Shown here: positions 1 through 8,401 of the stretch, in pieces
Layout: each line of letters opens with the position of its first letter
How positions within the stretch are numbered: position 1 is the stretch's first letter
From: Clostridia bacterium
Lineage (GTDB): Bacteria > Bacillota > Clostridia > Oscillospirales > Acutalibacteraceae
Assembly: GCA_900766585.1 (NCBI GenBank)
Contig: CAAFVV010000022.1
Span: forward strand, 1 to 31,873
Direction: 5' to 3'
DNA: 31,873 nucleotides
Translations under genes and position numbers: made by a program
Notes under the pieces: generated by a model
Seen by the model: only the letters and a program-made list of their open reading frames with translations
Databases searched by the model: none
What the model was told of the DNA's origin: nothing

Positions 1-42
1 GGCATTTAATGGGTGAAAATCATTAAGAGAGGAGATCTTTTC

Positions 43-1137
43 ATGCAAACCTTGCAGGAATATAAATGCCCCTGCTGCGGCGGCGCGATAGCCTTTGACA
101 GCACGCTCCAGAAGATGAAGTGTCCCTACTGCGACACTGAATTTGAGATGGAGACGCTGAAGGGCTATGACGCCGAGCTGCAGAACGAGCGGCAGGATCA
201 AATGGAGTGGGAAACTGCGGCGGGCAGCGATTGGCAGGAGGGGGAGACCGATGGTCTGCGCTCTTATGTGTGCAAGTCCTGCGGCGGCGAGATCGTCGGC
301 GATGCTAACCTGGCAGCTACAGCTTGTCCCTTTTGCGGCAATCCCGTGGTGATGATGGGTCAGTTCTCAGGAGCCCTCAAGCCGGATCTTGTGATCCCGT
401 TTAAGCTGGATAAAAAGGCGGCAAAGGCGGGGCTGATGAAGCACCTGACCGGGAAACGGCTGCTGCCTAAGATTTTTAAGGATCAAAACCATATCGATGA
501 GATCAAGGGAATATATGTTCCCTTCTGGCTTTTCGATACCGACGTGGATGCGCAGATTCGCTATCGCGCCACCCGGGTGCGTACCTGGAGTGACAGCAAC
601 TACAATTATACGGAAACCAGCTATTATATGGCGCATCGCGGCGGCAGCATCGGCTTTGAACACGTTCCGGTGGATGGTTCGTCAAAAATGGCGGATGACC
701 TTATGGAATCCATTGAACCATACGATTTTTCCGAGGCAGTGGACTTCCGGACAGCGTATCTTGCAGGGTATTTGGCAGATAAATACGATGTGACAGCCGA
801 GGCGAGCATTGATCGCGCCAATGAGCGCGTCAAGCGCTCCACCGAGGAAACCTTTGCCGGAACGGTGCAGGGGTATACCACGGTCACGACGGAAAACAGC
901 AGTGTGCAGTTCCGCGGAGGCAAGGCACGTTATGCGCTGTATCCCGTGTGGTTGCTCAACACAACGTGGAACGGAAACAAATACACCTTTGCCATGAACG
1001 GACAGACCGGGAAATTCGTCGGTGATCTGCCGGTGGATAAAGCTGCGGCGACACGCTGGACATTCCTGCTGGCGGCGATATACAGTGTCGCTGCCTATGG
1101 CGTGGCTTGGCTTCTGCACCTGATTGGGCTATTTTAA
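43..1137 (+). CDS. Double zinc-ribbon (TFIIB-type) membrane-anchored protein
   Basis: Function unknown. The protein is about 364 residues from the ATG at 43, which has a good GAGGAG site 8 bases upstream; the GTG at 13 has none and would only add ten residues. Two zinc ribbons are visible: CPCC and CPYC at residues 9-12 and 27-30, then CKSC and CPFC at 77-80 and 95-98. A soluble middle region of about 230 residues follows, and the last 27 residues are one hydrophobic segment, so the protein is probably tail-anchored. The gene for a TPM-domain protein starts 12 bases after the stop, and I infer they form one operon. Proteins of this build are annotated only as zinc-ribbon proteins. The upstream context lies outside the window. 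Confidence 0.8.
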   Translation: MQTLQEYKCPCCGGAIAFDSTLQKMKCPYCDTEFEMETLKGYDAELQNERQDQMEWETAAGSDWQEGETDGLRSYVCKSCGGEIVGDANLAATACPFCGNPVVMMGQFSGALKPDLVIPFKLDKKAAKAGLMKHLTGKRLLPKIFKDQNHIDEIKGIYVPFWLFDTDVDAQIRYRATRVRTWSDSNYNYTETSYYMAHRGGSIGFEHVPVDGSSKMADDLMESIEPYDFSEAVDFRTAYLAGYLADKYDVTAEASIDRANERVKRSTEETFAGTVQGYTTVTTENSSVQFRGGKARYALYPVWLLNTTWNGNKYTFAMNGQTGKFVGDLPVDKAAATRWTFLLAAIYSVAAYGVAWLLHLIGLF

Positions 1138-1149
1138 GGAGGAAACAGA

Positions 1150-1968
1150 ATGAAAAAGAAAATATTGACTGTTCTGTTTGCCCTTGTACTCTGTCTGTGT
1201 GTGACAGTTCCTGCCTTTGCCGAGGGCGCCGCCGGTTTTGCGGGTGATAAGGATCGGGTCGTAGATGATGCCGATCTGTTGTCCGACAGCGAGGAGACGG
1301 CGCTGCGGGGAAAGCTCGAGGAGATCCGTGTACGTCAAAAGATGGATATCGTCGTCGTGACTGCGAAAACGCTGAACGGAGCTACGCCCGCCGAATATGC
1401 CGATGACACCTACGATTATAACGGCTACGGTTACGGCAACAACAGGGACGGTCTGTTGCTGCTCATCAGCATGGAGGATCGTGACTGGTACATATCCACC
1501 ACTGGCTACGGCATTACGGCATTCACCGATGCGGGGATTCAGTATATCGGTAATAAGATAAAGGAGCCTCTGTCGGATGGCGATTATGCTGCCGCTTTTA
1601 ATACCTTTGCCGAGCTTTGCGACGATTTTATTACAAAAGCAAGAACCGGAAATCCATACGATTCAGGCAATATGCCTAAAGAGCCTATGAAACCGGGCTG
1701 GATTCTGGTGGCGATCATAGCCGGCTTTATTCTGTCCTTTATCACGGTGGGGGCTATGAAGGGTAAGCTCAAAACCGTGCGATTCCAGCTGGCTGCAAAC
1801 AGTTATATGAAAGCCGGCAGCATGAACATCACCGAGAGCCGCGATATGTTCCTGTATAACACTGTCACACGCACTGCGAAACCGAAAGACAGCGATTCAG
1901 GCGGAGGGAGCAGCACGCACACGTCTTCTTCCGGATCGTCCCATGGTGGCGGAGGAGGCAAATTCTAA
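1150..1968 (+). CDS. TPM-domain (YgcG-like) secreted/membrane protein
   Basis: The protein has 272 residues and starts after a strong AAGGAGG site. It has a signal peptide (basic start, hydrophobic core, cleavage near AFA at residues 22-24), a TPM domain over about residues 35-155 beginning with the typical V-D-D-A-D-L-L-S segment, a membrane helix at about 182-200, and a Ser/Gly/His-rich tail ending in GGGGGKF. This layout matches the YgcG/TPM_phosphatase family. That name comes from a plant thylakoid acid phosphatase, and the bacterial role is not settled. Low-complexity glycine-rich tails after the membrane segment are usual in the family. The gene is linked to the zinc-ribbon gene upstream, so both may act at the membrane. 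Family assignment is firm; activity is not. Confidence 0.85.
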   Translation: MKKKILTVLFALVLCLCVTVPAFAEGAAGFAGDKDRVVDDADLLSDSEETALRGKLEEIRVRQKMDIVVVTAKTLNGATPAEYADDTYDYNGYGYGNNRDGLLLLISMEDRDWYISTTGYGITAFTDAGIQYIGNKIKEPLSDGDYAAAFNTFAELCDDFITKARTGNPYDSGNMPKEPMKPGWILVAIIAGFILSFITVGAMKGKLKTVRFQLAANSYMKAGSMNITESRDMFLYNTVTRTAKPKDSDSGGGSSTHTSSSGSSHGGGGGKF

Positions 1969-2028
1969 TGCCAGCTTCGCCCGCAAGAAAAAGCAGCAAT
2001 AAAAAATTATATAAAGGAGAGATGACCC

Positions 2029-2598
2029 ATGAGTATCTTTGACAAACTGAAAAGCACAGCCCAGCAGGCGGTGAGCACCGCCGCACAATCCATCGGCAAC
2101 AAGCGGGAGACCTTCACCTTCTCGTCGCTGCCGGAAAGCCTTGCCGAAATGCAGGCGCTACCCGAGGCAAGTCTCGATACACCGTTCAAAACGGCAGCAC
2201 TTACGGTTCTTGCCCTCTGTGCATACGCGGCGGATAAGAACATCGGTACCGAGATGCTGAATTGGCTGCGGGGGCCCCGTCCGCTGAACGGACAGGAAAT
2301 CTCCTTCCTTAATGACCGTTTCCGCGACGGTAAGACCTATCTGCCATTCACGTATTTCTCCGGTTCCACACCGGAAAACAACTACACCCCTACCGAGCCG
2401 TATACCATTGTCATTGAAAGCAATCACGTGTCCGGCGAGGAGCAGGGCTATATGAAGCTGTTTATTCCCTGCGGCGGTGCGGACGATCCCCGTCCCATCA
2501 AAATGCGGCAGCGCGGGTCTGACGGCAAGTGGTTTTTGTGGGAGCAGTATCTGCTGACCGGCGTGCGTACACCGAAGTCAGCCGATCCGTGGGCTTGA
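2029..2598 (+). CDS. Hypothetical soluble protein (DUF6935-like)
   Basis: The protein has 189 residues with ATG at 2029 behind AAAGGAGAG. There is no signal peptide or membrane helix. The N-terminus is a short amphipathic Ala/Ser/Gln-rich helix of about 25 residues, followed by a helical part (residues 40-100) and a beta-rich C-terminal part containing several aromatic and glycine positions. It resembles proteins catalogued as DUF6935 in Clostridia, but I make that match from memory of the pattern, not from a search. It sits 60 bases after the TPM gene and 19 bases before the next gene, so it is probably part of the same operon. The function is unknown. Confidence 0.65.
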   Translation: MSIFDKLKSTAQQAVSTAAQSIGNKRETFTFSSLPESLAEMQALPEASLDTPFKTAALTVLALCAYAADKNIGTEMLNWLRGPRPLNGQEISFLNDRFRDGKTYLPFTYFSGSTPENNYTPTEPYTIVIESNHVSGEEQGYMKLFIPCGGADDPRPIKMRQRGSDGKWFLWEQYLLTGVRTPKSADPWA

Positions 2599-2617
2599 TG
2601 AGAAGGAGGAAATAAAG

Positions 2618-3025
2618 ATGGATATTCGCGGAATTTGGAAAGTAAAGGAAGTCCGTGTACCTACACCGGACGGGGAGAAGGTCTTTACACCCGATAACCC
2701 GCCGGAGGATGAGCGGTTTGAGGGCAGTGCCGAATTGATGCAGTACCGGACGGAGTTTGCCGAGGACGGTGTGCTCAACACGCTCATGTTCGTGCCGGAG
2801 GAAATGCGCGAGGAGGCTGCCAAGCACGGGGCGGTTGTCCGCGAGGACGGCTATGCCGCTGTTGAAAGCACGGTATGGAAGGAAGAGAACGGAAAGATCT
2901 ACTACGACACGAAGATCGAGGGTGAAGTCCTCGGGGAAAAGGTCGATTCCTTTGCGGAGATTCCCGTCACCGAAGACGGATGCCTGCTGTATAGCTACGG
3001 AATGATTCTTCTGGAAAGAGTCTGA
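2618..3025 (+). CDS. Small hypothetical protein, lipocalin-like build possible
   Basis: The protein has 135 residues with ATG at 2618 behind a strong AAGGAGG. It is acidic and soluble. It begins IRGIWKVKEV and alternates short beta-like stretches with charged turns, ending in a Y-S-Y-G-M segment. A 'G-x-W' near the start and a small beta-rich fold would fit a lipocalin- or calycin-like protein, but this is a guess from composition. It follows the DUF6935-like gene by 19 bases and is likely co-transcribed with it. Confidence 0.6.
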   Translation: MDIRGIWKVKEVRVPTPDGEKVFTPDNPPEDERFEGSAELMQYRTEFAEDGVLNTLMFVPEEMREEAAKHGAVVREDGYAAVESTVWKEENGKIYYDTKIEGEVLGEKVDSFAEIPVTEDGCLLYSYGMILLERV

Positions 3026-3056
3026 CCAGACTATTTACAACGGTGAAGGTGATACA

Positions 3057-3398
3057 ATGAATGTTGATAATCCATATAACCTCAACCTGGAATCAACAGC
3101 ATCGCAGACGGTAAGCGAAAATCGGGCCGATGAATCGGTTTTGAAAGAGACTTTCAAGGATTTTTTCGGAGGATTGAACTATTTCTTTGCCGCAGAACAG
3201 GCCGATTTTACCCTTGAGGATGTGATTGCACATATCGGTGTTGATCCTTCGGAGTACCGTTACGATGCTGAGCGGGAGGCGCAGATTTATTCATGGTATG
3301 CTGCAGAAAGCAAAGCAAGAGTGCTGCATGTCTGGTTTAAGGATGGCAAGCTCTACGCTTGCGGCGCATATAATCTCGGGTTTCCGGAAATGTCATAG
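3057..3398 (+). CDS. Small hypothetical protein
   Basis: I do not recognise this 113-residue protein. It is soluble, has no signal peptide, and is acidic in the middle. The C-terminal half (from about residue 60) is a compact alpha/beta stretch with several tryptophans and tyrosines (YSWYAAESKARVLHVWF). The start has only a moderate GAAGGTG site. It is the last gene before a pair of strong hairpins at 3411-3473, so the upstream operon may end or be processed there. Confidence 0.5.
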   Translation: MNVDNPYNLNLESTASQTVSENRADESVLKETFKDFFGGLNYFFAAEQADFTLEDVIAHIGVDPSEYRYDAEREAQIYSWYAAESKARVLHVWFKDGKLYACGAYNLGFPEMS

Positions 3399-3410
3399 TC
3401 TGTGCGGGAG

Positions 3411-3473
3411 AGGCTTGCTGCGGCAAGCTTCTTTCCGAAAGGCACCGAATGGGATTCGGCGCCTTTCGGAAAG
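3411..3473 (+). promoter_or_regulatory. Tandem hairpins, the second touching the downstream ribosome binding site
   Basis: Two adjacent inverted repeats fill the gap between two genes. The first pairs 3411-3418 with 3423-3430 (8 pairs, one G-T). The second pairs CTTTCCGAAAGGC (3431-3443) exactly with 3461-3473, continued by CCGAA (3445-3449) with TTCGG (3455-3459) around a five-base loop. No T-run follows, so it is not a standard intrinsic terminator. The ribosome binding site of the next gene (AAAGGAAG, about 3470-3477) overlaps the 3' arm, so folding could limit translation. That role is inferred. Confidence 0.6.
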
Positions 3474-3482
3474 GAAGAATAA

Positions 3483-4874
3483 ATGAAAAAGCTACTTTTA
3501 TCTTTAATATCGGTATGCATATTTTTAATATCCGTTTCCGCTTGCGCTTCAAAGCATAATAATTGTAGTAATAATGATAATAGTTATTACGGAGGGGATC
3601 CTATGGGTTTCAAAAGCTTCAAACTGGTGCAAACCGATATGACGGCACAGCGCCGTGTTTATGAGGGATACAAAACGGAGAACGGCGTTCATTTAGAGTA
3701 TTACATCAGCACGGAAATGTGGGATGATAAGGCCTCCGGGAATGTGGAATGCCGCAATGTCGTTCGCGCAATTGACGCAGATGAGAGCGTTTTTCAAAAG
3801 CTGTGCGCAGTATTCGGCAACTACAAAATAGCGGAATGGGCAGGCTTTCGCGGGCACGATTCTCAGGTGCTTGACGGTACCGGTATGAGCTTTGAAGTCG
3901 TATTGGCGGACGGTACGGAGGTGAATGCCAACGGAACCAACAGCTTTCCGAAAAACTATTCGTCATTTGCGCAGGAGCTTTGTAAGCTCATAACGACCGA
4001 AAAAATAAGCTCGGTGCGGTTTTCCGAAGGCACCTATGAGATCACACTGCCGGAAAGCTGGGTGGGTACCGTTACGGCAAGCTTTTCCGAAAACCAGGTG
4101 GCGTTTTATGTTGATAAAACCGATGGAGGAAATCTCACTTTTTTTATAATTGATAACGATACATACGGTTATTCATCAGATTCCTATAAGGGAAGAATAG
4201 AAGTCGGGCGGCTTGTTTCGGACGAGGATGTCAGATTTATTACGGCACGCGACAATTATTCAATAGCTTCATATGCGAAAAGTGTTTCGGAGGAAGCTGT
4301 TGCGATTTGGAAAAATTATGAAAGCGATAAGCTTGCCATAATTGAAAGTTTTCGCGGTGTAAACGGGTATGCGTTTTATCCTGAGGACGGAACAGTCCTG
4401 TACTACGCAGATGCGAGAGAAATGGCAGATGAAGCGAGAAGCCTTTGGCTGAGCTTGAATTTTGCAGGTGAGTATCCGGGCAGCGCGAAGCCTGTACGGT
4501 TCAAGCGGAAGGATTACGTGACTATGTTTCCTCCGTATGATTATATAAACACGATCGAAGGTGTACGCAAAAAATTCTTAAAGGTTTTTTCGGAGGAATT
4601 TACAGATAAAACGTTGGACCGTGCTATTGCCGATAAAGAGCTGATTGAATATAAGGGCGATGTCTATGTAGCTTGTAAGAAACGCAAGGGCGAAGCCGCT
4701 TACAACAGCTGTGTGGACAGCGTCCGGGATGAAGGCAACGGAAAATTTGCAGTTGTGATTGCTGTGAAAATGCCGCCAAGCGGCAGCAAGCTCTATGTTG
4801 ACCTGCCGGCAGAGAAAAACGCTGCGGGAGAGTTTGTGTTTTCAGACTATCCCTATTGGGAAAAAAGTGAATGA
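3483..4874 (+). CDS. Lipoprotein with possible IseA-like C-terminal domain
   Basis: The protein has 463 residues. The N-terminus has a lysine pair, a hydrophobic core and the lipobox V-S-A-C with Cys21 as the probable lipid-modified residue, so it should be anchored outside the membrane. An Asn/Ser-rich linker (22-40) follows. The middle (about 60-250) is beta-rich and unrecognised. Residues of about 345-460 (a PYDYINTIEG start, then a hydrophobic/acidic helix, then EYKGDVYVA) resemble the IseA/YoeB-type DL-endopeptidase inhibitor fold; this is tentative. If right, it would restrain cell-wall hydrolases. Codon use is more AT-rich than in the core genes downstream. Start at 3483 is supported by the signal peptide; its site overlaps a hairpin. 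Confidence 0.65.
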   Translation: MKKLLLSLISVCIFLISVSACASKHNNCSNNDNSYYGGDPMGFKSFKLVQTDMTAQRRVYEGYKTENGVHLEYYISTEMWDDKASGNVECRNVVRAIDADESVFQKLCAVFGNYKIAEWAGFRGHDSQVLDGTGMSFEVVLADGTEVNANGTNSFPKNYSSFAQELCKLITTEKISSVRFSEGTYEITLPESWVGTVTASFSENQVAFYVDKTDGGNLTFFIIDNDTYGYSSDSYKGRIEVGRLVSDEDVRFITARDNYSIASYAKSVSEEAVAIWKNYESDKLAIIESFRGVNGYAFYPEDGTVLYYADAREMADEARSLWLSLNFAGEYPGSAKPVRFKRKDYVTMFPPYDYINTIEGVRKKFLKVFSEEFTDKTLDRAIADKELIEYKGDVYVACKKRKGEAAYNSCVDSVRDEGNGKFAVVIAVKMPPSGSKLYVDLPAEKNAAGEFVFSDYPYWEKSE

Positions 4875-5034
4875 TCTTTCCTTTTTGAACTGGAACATAC
4901 TGAGATCTTTTCTCGGCAGATGGGAAAATTGCCGAATCATCTGATTGGAAACGGCCTTCATGACATGGTTTTTTTCAGATCCCAAGGGGCTATTGAAATT
5001 CGGAAACAAATAATAGACCATATGAGGAGCAGAT

Positions 5035-5880
5035 ATGAAAAGGTTTGTTTTTGCTTTTATGTTTGTATTGGCATTTGTTGGACTTGCTGCCGCAACGGTT
5101 AGTGCGGCGGGCCTGGCGAAGCCTGTGATCGAAGGGGAAATGCCGGATTGCTATATGACTATCGGCGGTGACGGTATTATCCTGTTCACAAATGTCAGTG
5201 CGCCCGACGGCGGTACGCTGAAATATCAGTGGTATGTCACGGATACAGAAAACATGGCGATGATTCGTGCCATTGACTACGCAGAGGGAGACAGCTATCA
5301 GGTGCCGGAGGAATTGGGAGTGAAATGGTACTGTTACGCTGCCTGGAATGTGGTCGGAGGCTTAGAAAGTGCGCCGACATACAGCCGCCTGATCCGTGTG
5401 GAGTTTTATGAAAACAGTTCCCCACACACCCACAGCTTTGGCGAGTGGATGTTGACCACAAAGCCAACCTGTACAGAGGCAGGCATTAAGACACGGGAAT
5501 GTGATTGCGGTGTTACCGAACGGGCTGAAGTTCCTGCTGCCGGACATAATTGGGATGCGGGAACAATAACCCGGGAACCTTCCCCCAAAGCCGATGGCGA
5601 AAAGACCTATAGCTGCCTTGTCTGTAAGGCAACTATGACAGAGCCGGTAAAATACAGCGGAAGTATTGAAAGCGACAATGATGAAAAAAGCGGCGTTGAG
5701 CCGGATAAAGACAGGAGCACCGATCTAAAAGAAAATAGCGAAAACAGCACAGAACAAACTTCTCCTGCGGAGAGCTATAAATTTTCTTTTCCGTGGTGGA
5801 TCGTTGCCGTTATCGCCGCTGTGGTGATTGGCGGGGGGATTTTGGCAATTGTTTTAATTCGGAAAGGCGGGGATGAATGA
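5035..5880 (+). CDS. Cell-surface protein with Cys-rich repeat and C-terminal membrane anchor
   Basis: The protein has 281 residues with ATG at 5035 behind GAGGAG. There is a signal peptide (1-25, cleavage near VSAA). An Ig-like or bacterial surface domain covers about 26-125. It is followed by a His/Cys segment (about 131-205) of the type H-S-F-G-E-W ... PTCTEAG ... C-D-C-G ... GHNW and a final CLVCK, a motif repeated in many secreted clostridial proteins and perhaps a small metal-bound or disulfide module. A charged Ser/Glu/Asp linker leads to a membrane helix at about 252-274 and a short basic tail. The role is probably surface-exposed and is otherwise unknown. The next gene's start overlaps its stop by 8 bases. 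Confidence 0.7.
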   Translation: MKRFVFAFMFVLAFVGLAAATVSAAGLAKPVIEGEMPDCYMTIGGDGIILFTNVSAPDGGTLKYQWYVTDTENMAMIRAIDYAEGDSYQVPEELGVKWYCYAAWNVVGGLESAPTYSRLIRVEFYENSSPHTHSFGEWMLTTKPTCTEAGIKTRECDCGVTERAEVPAAGHNWDAGTITREPSPKADGEKTYSCLVCKATMTEPVKYSGSIESDNDEKSGVEPDKDRSTDLKENSENSTEQTSPAESYKFSFPWWIVAVIAAVVIGGGILAIVLIRKGGDE

Positions 5881-6262
5881 AAAAAAGATCGTTCTGGACA
5901 TTCAGAGCAATATCCATGCGCATACCGTGGAGCGAATGCTGATGCAGGAACCGGACGATTGCCAGGTTGTGTTCTCCGAGTCGCCGGACGCAGCCGCCGA
6001 GTGGTGCAAAACGCATCGGCCGGATGTGCTTTTAATGGAGGTCAAGGTGTTTTGCCCTGGATGTTCTCCGAGCGCATGGCGATCCGTGATAAGGTTAAAC
6101 GCAGCACGGAAAACTGCTGGGTCATTCTCTTTTTGGATGACGACACAGACGGTGAGTTGACCGAAAAGGTACGGCAGGCAAAGCGCGAAGGTCTTGATAG
6201 ATGCTTTTCTATTCGACTTGGTGTCCGAAAAATACTTTGCTTCGGTGATCGACAGCGTTTAA
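5873..6262 (+). pseudogene. Response-regulator-like receiver protein, broken by two compensating frameshifts
   Basis: The reading starts at 5873 (MNEKKIVLDIQSN), leaves frame near 6030-6055, continues one frame back (SERMAIRDKVKRSTENCWVI, then LDDDTDGEL), and returns to the first frame near 6196, ending at the TAA of 6260-6262 after DAFLFDLVSEKYFASV. From first ATG to that stop is exactly 130 codons, so one lost base and one gained base explain it; removing one G near 6196 restores a sensible LIDAFLF. The intact form would be a receiver-only regulator of about 129 residues. As it stands the original frame stops at 6158-6160. It overlaps the upstream gene by 8 bases. A sequencing error is possible but two would be needed. 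Confidence 0.7.
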
Positions 6263-6299
6263 ATCAGACGACGGCAAAACGCAATAAACGGAAAAGACA

Positions 6300-6338
6300 A
6301 AGGCAACCGAGTTCTGTTTGGGTCAACTCGGTTGCCTT
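6300..6338. terminator. Bidirectional terminator-like hairpin
   Basis: An exact 14-base stem pairs AAGGCAACCGAGTT (6300-6313) with 6325-6338 around an 11-base loop. It lies between the convergent response-regulator remnant (+) and the DUF4143 remnant (-). A moderately T-rich tract follows on the minus strand (complement of 6290-6299), and the plus-strand tail is weaker. Confidence 0.75.
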
Positions 6339-6358
6339 AATTTGATCATATAGGTCTA

Positions 6359-6802
6359 TCACAGATAGTTGATGGGGATAACGCGGTCATTGCCCTTCAG
6401 TGTGATAAGCCTGTCATAAAGGCAAATCACACCGCCCGGTCCTCGCTTTGTGCCGGGAATCTTGTCGAGTAAGTCGAATGCATCCATATCCTTCTTCTGC
6501 GGATCGGCATGCTTTTTCATTTCGAGCGGATACAGTGTTCCGTTTTCTTCAATCACCAGATCGATCTCGTTCATGTCCTTATCTCGGTAGAAATACAGCG
6601 GCGGTTCAACGATTCCCTTGTTATAATAACTCTTAATGACCTCGGAGATTACGAAGCTCTCAAAGAAAGCGCCGGCCATAGCGCCGTTTTTCAGAACATC
6701 CGGCGTATTCCACCGGGTAAGGTAGGCCGCCAGCCCGGTATCTAAGAAATACAGCTTTGGGGTCTTTACTGCACGCTTGGTAATGTTGTTTGAGTATGAC
6801 AT
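6359..6802 (-). pseudogene. 3' fragment of an AAA_14/DUF4143-type ATPase
   Basis: The 147-residue reading begins abruptly with YSNNITKRAVKTPKLYFLDT, a segment that normally lies two thirds into the roughly 400-residue ATPase family whose C-terminal domain is DUF4143. The fragment then shows that domain: D-T-G-L-A-A-Y, F-F-E-S-F-V-I-S-E, a YFYRDKDMNEIDLVIEE stretch and PLEMKKHADP. The D, E and K positions match the nuclease-like core usual in this domain. The N-terminal P-loop half is absent and the sequence directly before it belongs to a helicase. I treat it as a deletion remnant; any product would lack the ATPase domain. Confidence 0.8.
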
Positions 6803-8144
6803 GACTGTCGGGCGGAAGCGTCACAAACACGCTCTCGGTGGCATGTAAAAACATATGGTATCTGGCATCAAACAGTTTCCCGCCATTTTTCTCTGCCAAT
6901 GATGCCACGGAAACAAAGTCCGACAATTGTTTCTGTGTCCAGTTCATGCTGTCCGCTATCTGTTTTACTGTTTCCGGAGAGGAAAGCAACGAGCGTATTC
7001 TCCAATAATTTTGGTCATGGACGATTAAATCGTACAGCTCGCTTTCAAGCACCCCTTCTTTGGCTTTGCCGATAATTTCCAAGATTTCTGAATCGGGACA
7101 ATTCATATCAATTGCGTAGGCAATCTTTTCGTAAAACTGAATCGGCAAGGCGGATATATCATGCCTTGCTGATGGGATGATTCGATCAGCCCTTACGATG
7201 TCACTGCTGTCAAACGGTGCGCTGCAGAGCTTTTCTGCAAATTCTGCAACCTGCTTATTATCCTCTTTTCCGCCCAAGGTTGCACTGGTTAAAATGTAAG
7301 TGATTTTTTGATTGCCAAGCTTCGCTTTTAGCCTTCTGAAAAGCATGGACACTTCAATTCCCGTTGACCCGCTATATACATGGGCTTCGTCAAAAACAAT
7401 AAACTTCCAGTGCGTTGCGAATTCCCCGTCAAAGAATATACTGTCTCTCGGACGCACCATTAGATATTCAAGCATCGCATAGTTTGTGATGAGAATGTGT
7501 GGAGGGCTCGCTATCATTTGATCTCTTGAGATAAGCTCGTTCTCACACGGTAGGTTCCCGTTGTTTAGTGATTTGTAATCTTCAATTGCATCGGCATCTT
7601 TTTGTTTTGTTTGGCCGGTATAAACACCAAATTTGATCTCCGGATAATTAGACAATAAAGAACGCAGTCTTTCCGTCTGATCATTAGCAAGGGCATTCAT
7701 CGGATAAATAAGTAATGCACGAACACCCGGGCAAAGCGTTCCTGCCTCGGCCTCCGTTGCAAGCTCCCGCAGTATGGGAATGAGAAAGCTTTCCGTTTTA
7801 CCCGAACCGGTACCTGTTGAAACGACAAGATTTCTGTTCTCGGTTGCGACCTTTCTTATGGCCTTTTCCTGGTGTAGGTACAGCGGTCTGGTCATGTTCA
7901 TGTTGATTTTGGAAAAACTTTTAGGGAGAAGCCCTTCTTCTATTAGCTCTGCAATACACTTGCCTTTTTCAAAAGCATCCGTAACATCAAGGTAGGGCCC
8001 TTTTGCAAATGCATCCTGATTTTCAAGCAGGGTTTCGCATTCCTTCTTATAGGGCTCTCCCATTTTGAATGTTGTTTTTAAATATCGATAGTATTTTTCC
8101 TTAATATGCTTAGATGCAGTAACAGGCGAAAAAGCCACGACCAT
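6803..8144 (-). pseudogene. 5' fragment of a large DEAD/DEAH-box helicase
   Basis: The reading from ATG 8144 keeps the N-terminal helicase core: a Q-like LYLHQEKAIRK, Walker A as STGTGSGKTESF, a PMNALANDQ motif, TGQT, ITNYAMLEYL, the DEAH box as VFDEAHVYSG and motif III as LTSATLG. Helicase similarity ends near residue 445 (ESVFVTLPP); frame then runs to a stop at 6660 through out-of-frame DUF4143 sequence. Family members are usually far longer, with a second RecA-like domain and often DUF1998 at the end. Such helicases occur in phage-defence and DNA-modification islands, but the fragment does not identify which. The start has AAAGGGG close upstream; GTG at 8138 gives a better distance. Confidence 0.8.
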
Positions 8145-8154
8145 ACCCCTTTCT

Positions 8155-8398
8155 CTATTTAATCCGGAAATTGTAATAGTAGCTATCTTCGTAGAGCACC
8201 AAATATCTGTTTTTAGCTTCCGATAAGCTGGTGTTTTCGTCTTCAGACAGCACCAGGATGCCCTCTATTTTGTCGTACATAAATTCAATGTACCCATCTT
8301 CTTCATCTATAGTGCGCCCACTTTCATATTGTTGGGATTTTCAAAAGTGACTTTGATTTGGAGTGGTGTCAATGTATCGCACGAGAGAACACCTGTAA
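8155..8398 (-). pseudogene. Frameshifted remnant of the gene upstream of the helicase
   Basis: Two minus-strand readings together look like one protein end. One frame gives SFTGVLSCDTLTPLQIKVTF then ENPNNMKVGAL and a stop at about 8310. The next frame continues IDEEDGYIEFMYDKIEGILV, then NRYLVLYEDSYYYNFRIK and a stop at 8155-8157, 10 bases before the helicase ATG. A single frameshift near 8310 would join them. The 5' end is uncertain because plus-strand sequence of a different gene fragment begins near 8400. I do not recognise the family. The close spacing suggests it once formed an operon with the helicase. Confidence 0.5.
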
Positions 8399-8401
8399 AG
8401 C

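Noticed and set aside
4920..5102. 60-codon plus-strand frame before the surface protein
   Set aside because: It overlaps the signal peptide of the real gene at 5035 in another frame and has no ribosome site.
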